Shown piece after piece: positions 61,168 through 64,000 of a stretch of 64,000 bases of DNA. The position numbers were made by a program, and so were the translations under genes. Under the pieces are notes generated by a model, which had not been told where the DNA came from, searched no databases, and was given only the letters and a program-made list of their open reading frames with translations. The DNA comes from Stomatohabitans albus (GTDB lineage: Bacteria > Actinomycetota > Nitriliruptoria > Euzebyales > Euzebyaceae), in contig NZ_JAYKKE010000001.1 in assembly GCF_036336025.1 (NCBI RefSeq), positions 625,790-689,789 on the forward strand. Direction: 5' to 3'. Positions within the stretch are counted from its first letter, which is position 1. Every line of letters starts with the position of its first letter.

Positions 61168-61179
61168 CACCATATGGTG
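61168..61179. promoter_or_regulatory. Perfect 12-base palindrome upstream of a wall-binding protein gene
   Basis: CACCATATGGTG, a perfect palindrome within TGCgCACCATATGGTGtatGCA, 46 bases upstream of the next gene. Possible operator. A second small palindrome CGTTAACG lies at 61155-61162. Confidence 0.4.
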
Positions 61180-61225
61180 TATGCACACTCATCGTCCGAT
61201 GGGTGATGGATAGAGGAGAGCCAGA

Positions 61226-62689
61226 TTGGCAAATGTCGGATGGAAACGCGTTACAGGACTAGCGGCCGCGTTGCTTGCGTTGAGCACAAATATCGGGTTC
61301 GCAGGGCAGGCAATGGCCAAGAATCCAAGCTTGGCTGCCCCAGATGAACGTATCGGCAAAGACATTCACTCCATTTCTCCTGGTAATTTGAACGATCCCG
61401 GGTTTGGGGCAGCGGTAGCACAGCGGTTCTTTCCTTCCCAAACGAGCGTGTTCTTAAGTGCCCACAGCGATACCGCCTGGCCAGATGCACTCACAATTGG
61501 TCCGGTGGCTGGTAAACAGGCCAAACCGATGTTTATCACAACGGCTGATGGCAACCTTCCCGGCCCAGACGCTGCCTATGTGCGTAAACACATTAAGGAC
61601 ATCACCGTATTGGGTGGGCCGCAGGTTGTTAGTCAGGCGGTCGAACAGTATTGGCAGTCTCAAGGCAAAACCGTCCATCGTATTGCCGGGTCTAACCGGT
61701 ATGACACTGCGGCACAAATCGCGGCCACCTACTGGCCTAACGGGTCAACGACGGTCATTTTGGCCCGTGGTGACAATCCCGCCGACGCGATAAGCGGTCA
61801 GCCATTAGGAACCAAACTCAACGCTCCGATATTGCTTGCAGAACCAGGCCGACTCCCGGCAGAAACCCAGCGCGCCTTAGCGAAGCTACGTCCAAAACGC
61901 ATCATTGTGCTCGGTGGTGAAGAAGGCATCGGCAGCGATGTCCTCACCCGTATTGCTAGCTCGGTATCTGATGCACGGGTACAGCGTGTTGCTGGTGAAA
62001 CACGGTTTGAAACGTCTCAACGTATCGCCTCGGAGTACTTTCCCAATAGTTCAGAGCTCTTCGCCGGCCTTAACCACACCCCCAACGACGGTACAACGCT
62101 CGCAACGGGACAATGGGCGGATATGTTCCAGCTCGCACCTGCTGCTGGTGTACGCCAAGCTCCCTTGGTACTCCACCCCGCCATTCACCACTATCTGGCC
62201 ACACCCATCGCCAAAACAGTGTATGCCTACGACCCTGGTACCAAGATCGGCTTGGACTTTTATGAGCATCAACCACTGTGGGGCAATGTTGACTTGGCTT
62301 GGCGCGAAGCCGCCCTCATTCGAGCCAAGGCAGGGTTACCCACAAAGAAATCCTGCACGGGCACCTTTGAAAGCCGCTGGCAAGGCTACGGCGGCCCAAC
62401 CCACAGCGGGGATGGCAGCATCTGGACCAACGGTTGGTCAGCGGCCATTTTCGCCACATCGCCGGGGCATCTGAAGGTGTTGACCTCAAAAGACTCCGAC
62501 TATATCCGAGTCATCGCCCAAACCCTGCGTGAGTCACATGGTGATAATTACGAATTGAAGAAACCCAATGTCAGCCATTTAATGAATCAGCGTGGGTTGT
62601 CAATCCGGGTTGGCACCTGTGTTCCAAATGGAAAGACCCCGGTTTCTCTTGAGCAGCGTCGGATCGGGCCAAATACGCTCAGTCCCTGA
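61226..62689 (+). CDS. Secreted protein with cell-wall-binding repeat 2 domains
   Basis: A 487-residue exported protein with TTG start (MANVGWKRVTGLAAALLALS) and AGAGGAGAG upstream; the signal peptide ends near GQAMA. At least two to three cell-wall-binding repeats follow: TVLGGPQVVSQAVEQYW, IAGSNRYDTAAQIAATYWP, TVILARGDNPADAISG, NAPILLAEPGRLPAE, IIVLGGEEGIGSDVL and VAGETRFETSQRIASEYFP. The C-terminal 130 residues, from SCTGTFESRWQGYGG, are a separate unrecognised domain. It probably anchors non-covalently to the wall, like the paralogue at 32 kb. Confidence 0.85.
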   Translation: MANVGWKRVTGLAAALLALSTNIGFAGQAMAKNPSLAAPDERIGKDIHSISPGNLNDPGFGAAVAQRFFPSQTSVFLSAHSDTAWPDALTIGPVAGKQAKPMFITTADGNLPGPDAAYVRKHIKDITVLGGPQVVSQAVEQYWQSQGKTVHRIAGSNRYDTAAQIAATYWPNGSTTVILARGDNPADAISGQPLGTKLNAPILLAEPGRLPAETQRALAKLRPKRIIVLGGEEGIGSDVLTRIASSVSDARVQRVAGETRFETSQRIASEYFPNSSELFAGLNHTPNDGTTLATGQWADMFQLAPAAGVRQAPLVLHPAIHHYLATPIAKTVYAYDPGTKIGLDFYEHQPLWGNVDLAWREAALIRAKAGLPTKKSCTGTFESRWQGYGGPTHSGDGSIWTNGWSAAIFATSPGHLKVLTSKDSDYIRVIAQTLRESHGDNYELKKPNVSHLMNQRGLSIRVGTCVPNGKTPVSLEQRRIGPNTLSP

Positions 62690-62754
62690 GTAAACGATGA
62701 AAGGGACACATAACTGACCCCTGATTGCGTACTGCATTCGGGGGTTTCTTAACC

Positions 62755-63597
62755 TTAAGGCCGAGGTTGAGGCTTGTGTAAAATCACGCTAATTGCCTTG
62801 ATAGGACTGAAGAACTTACCTATCGGGTGATGAAGCCAAGCACTATGCCATGCCGGCTGTGGTGGTAATGGAAAGTCTGGGTTGTCTGGTTCGTCGTAGA
62901 TCAATTCCATATGTAACCCATAGCGTTTTGCCAGGTTACGCACCCTGAGGAGGCTCATATTTTGAGTGCGCATCCCTTTGAGCTTGGCATATTTAAACCG
63001 TCGATCATCGTCAAGCCAGGGCAGCTTTGCAAGCAAACCAAATAACTCGTCAGCCACCGGTACTGGCATCCACGGCGGGCCAGCGATATTGAGATGCTGC
63101 TCGATGGGCCAAATCCGATTAGGTGTCACCATCAATATCTGGCCACCAGGTTTGAGTACCCGGACTAACTCCGTCATGTACGCATGCACGTGTTCAACAT
63201 GCTCAATAACGTCCATTGACTCAATGATGTCAAACTGTTCGTCACCAAACGGCAATGGGTCTCTCGGACCAATAGGGTGCACCGTTGCCCCCTCATAGGG
63301 TTCAACACGGAGCTGAGCCATGGCTACAAACTCAGGATCAACCTCTACGCCTTGAACTTCACTTGCCCCTGCCTGCCACCACGCCAAGAGACTGCCACCA
63401 AAGCCACATCCCGAACTCAACACTCGTGCCTGCTCGATAGGTCGCTGACGGGCAACGATTGCTGTCCACTTCACAAAGCGTTGGAAATCAAGGAAGGTTT
63501 CAACCATTTGAGCATAGTTGAATTGGTTTTCCTTCCCTGCGAGATGGGCATACACCGCTTCTTCAAACGCAGGTGGGTTTGTGGCTTGGCGAGTCAT
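62755..63597 (-). CDS. Class I SAM-dependent methyltransferase
   Basis: A 280-residue methyltransferase of the UbiG/Methyltransf_11 kind. Motif I is VLSSGCGFGGSLLAWWQAGA, the acidic residue is in GVEVDPEFVAMAQ, and the later motifs are FDIIESMDVIEHVEHVH and LVRVLKPGGQILMVTPNR. The substrate is unknown. It lies between a secreted protein gene (convergent) and crgA (same strand), and has no tight operon partner. Confidence 0.85.
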   Translation of the reverse strand: MTRQATNPPAFEEAVYAHLAGKENQFNYAQMVETFLDFQRFVKWTAIVARQRPIEQARVLSSGCGFGGSLLAWWQAGASEVQGVEVDPEFVAMAQLRVEPYEGATVHPIGPRDPLPFGDEQFDIIESMDVIEHVEHVHAYMTELVRVLKPGGQILMVTPNRIWPIEQHLNIAGPPWMPVPVADELFGLLAKLPWLDDDRRFKYAKLKGMRTQNMSLLRVRNLAKRYGLHMELIYDEPDNPDFPLPPQPAWHSAWLHHPIGKFFSPIKAISVILHKPQPRP

Positions 63598-63643
63598 TGC
63601 ACTCCCGTCATCCCTCGGGGATCATACCAGCTAAGTCGCTGAG

Positions 63644-63675
63644 TTATCCACAGTTTGGGGACAAGCTGTGGATGA
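63644..63675. promoter_or_regulatory. Pair of inverted DnaA-box-like sites
   Basis: TTATCCACA (63644-63652) matches the DnaA box. TGTGGATGA (63667-63675) is a one-mismatch box in the other direction. Together they make an 8-base inverted repeat ATCCACAG/CTGTGGAT. They lie between the methyltransferase gene and crgA. crgA and pknB lie near oriC in several actinobacteria, so titration or regulation by DnaA is possible. Confidence 0.45.
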
Positions 63676-63705
63676 ATGTAAGACATGGAATCCCATTAGT
63701 GTTAT

Positions 63706-64000
63706 TTACTTCCAACGACTCAATACGATCAGACCAAGCGTCATGCCGATGAAGCTAACAATGAGCCATCCGTTATAGAACGGTGGTAATCCACGCACCA
63801 CATAGTTGATAACTAACAGAATGAGACTGACGACGATCAATGTGGTGCCAATCCAAGGGATATACCACGGGCTGTGGTCCTTAAGCTCAATGGGCTTGGG
63901 CGGTGTTTTTCCCGGGTTGTAATGCACCTTCTTCTTGCCCTTGCCAGCCTTTGTGGCTGACTTATGTGGCTTTAACCCAGCATCTGCCTTCGGCTTGGGT
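63706..64000 (-). CDS. crgA: CrgA, cell division regulator (N-terminus beyond window)
   Basis: A partial frame open to the right edge. The visible part is about 97 residues: a Lys-rich N-terminal stretch, then PWYIPWIGTTLIVVSLILLVINYVV, a loop with GLPPF and NGWLIVSFIGMTLGLIVLSRWK. The two membrane segments, the WY-P-I start and the terminal RWK/RWR are typical of CrgA, which recruits septal proteins in actinobacteria. A GTG at 63927 would give a shorter protein, but the frame continues past it. In mycobacteria crgA lies a few genes from pknB; here about 34 kb separate them. Confidence 0.85.
   Translation of the reverse strand, partial: PKPKADAGLKPHKSATKAGKGKKKVHYNPGKTPPKPIELKDHSPWYIPWIGTTLIVVSLILLVINYVVRGLPPFYNGWLIVSFIGMTLGLIVLSRWK

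Noticed and set aside
1-64000. CRISPR array
   Set aside because: No regularly spaced direct repeats with unique spacers; the only repeats in the defence region are the four border palindromes.

Overview
The window looks like chromosomal DNA of a deep-branching actinobacterium of moderate base composition. The signs are the FhaA-FhaB-PstP-RodA-PbpA-PknB locus, CrgA, a DUF4191 membrane protein, paired PspC proteins, RecBC with SbcCD, secreted proteins with cell-wall-binding repeat 2 (PF04122), and several genes that seem to be read from leaderless mRNAs. The combination resembles the Nitriliruptoria more than the high-GC mycobacteria or streptomycetes, but this is a guess and I name no species.

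Layout. 1-7.5 kb (minus): an operon of two membrane coiled-coil proteins followed by recC and the start of recB, which runs off the left edge. 7.5-10.4 kb (plus): beta-carbonic anhydrase, DUF4191 protein, helicase. 10.4-21.3 kb (minus): two PspC proteins, a UvrD-like helicase with sbcC and sbcD, a membrane GGDEF-EAL protein, a thiamine-binding MTH1187-type protein and a phosphodiesterase-like enzyme. 21.4-21.6 kb: two tRNA-Leu genes. 21.8-29.4 kb (plus): the cell-wall and division signalling operon fhaA-fhaB-pstP-rodA-pbpA-pknB plus a 52-residue membrane peptide, then tRNA-Ala(TGC). The right edge at 63.7-64 kb holds crgA.

Between tRNA-Ala and crgA lies about 34 kb of largely accessory DNA. 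It starts with an AT-rich three-gene ABC exporter (29.9-31.6 kb) and a secreted beta-helix/cell-wall-binding protein. A defence region follows (34.1-45.1 kb). It contains a tightly packed HTH-Mod-Res-SLATT-CD-NTase operon (type III restriction-modification joined to a minimal CBASS-like pair), wrecks of a DISARM/BREX-like system (SNF2 N-terminus, PglX/DrmMI-type methylase, UvrD C-terminus) on either side of it, and a HigB-HigA module. Related palindromes of about 55-75 bp (34.1, 43.5 and 45.1 kb, with a partial one at 41.8 kb) sit at the module borders.

The rest of the accessory stretch (45-63 kb) is stress and metal handling. It holds an NmrA/HxlR pair, a methyltransferase with 45 histidines in its N-terminus, two AraC regulators with VOC proteins, an M48-like protein lacking the catalytic glutamate, a P2-type cation ATPase, an ABC exporter, an MDR oxidoreductase, and a P1B-4-like metal ATPase. 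That ATPase sits behind a palindromic operator and is followed by a 70-residue peptide of three HHxPGxxHP repeats. An AT-rich orphan membrane gene, a second cell-wall-binding repeat protein and a methyltransferase complete it.

The most promising systems are the five-gene restriction/CBASS operon with its palindrome-bordered modules, and the ATPase plus histidine-repeat peptide unit. Family calls rest on motifs read by eye; no database search was run.
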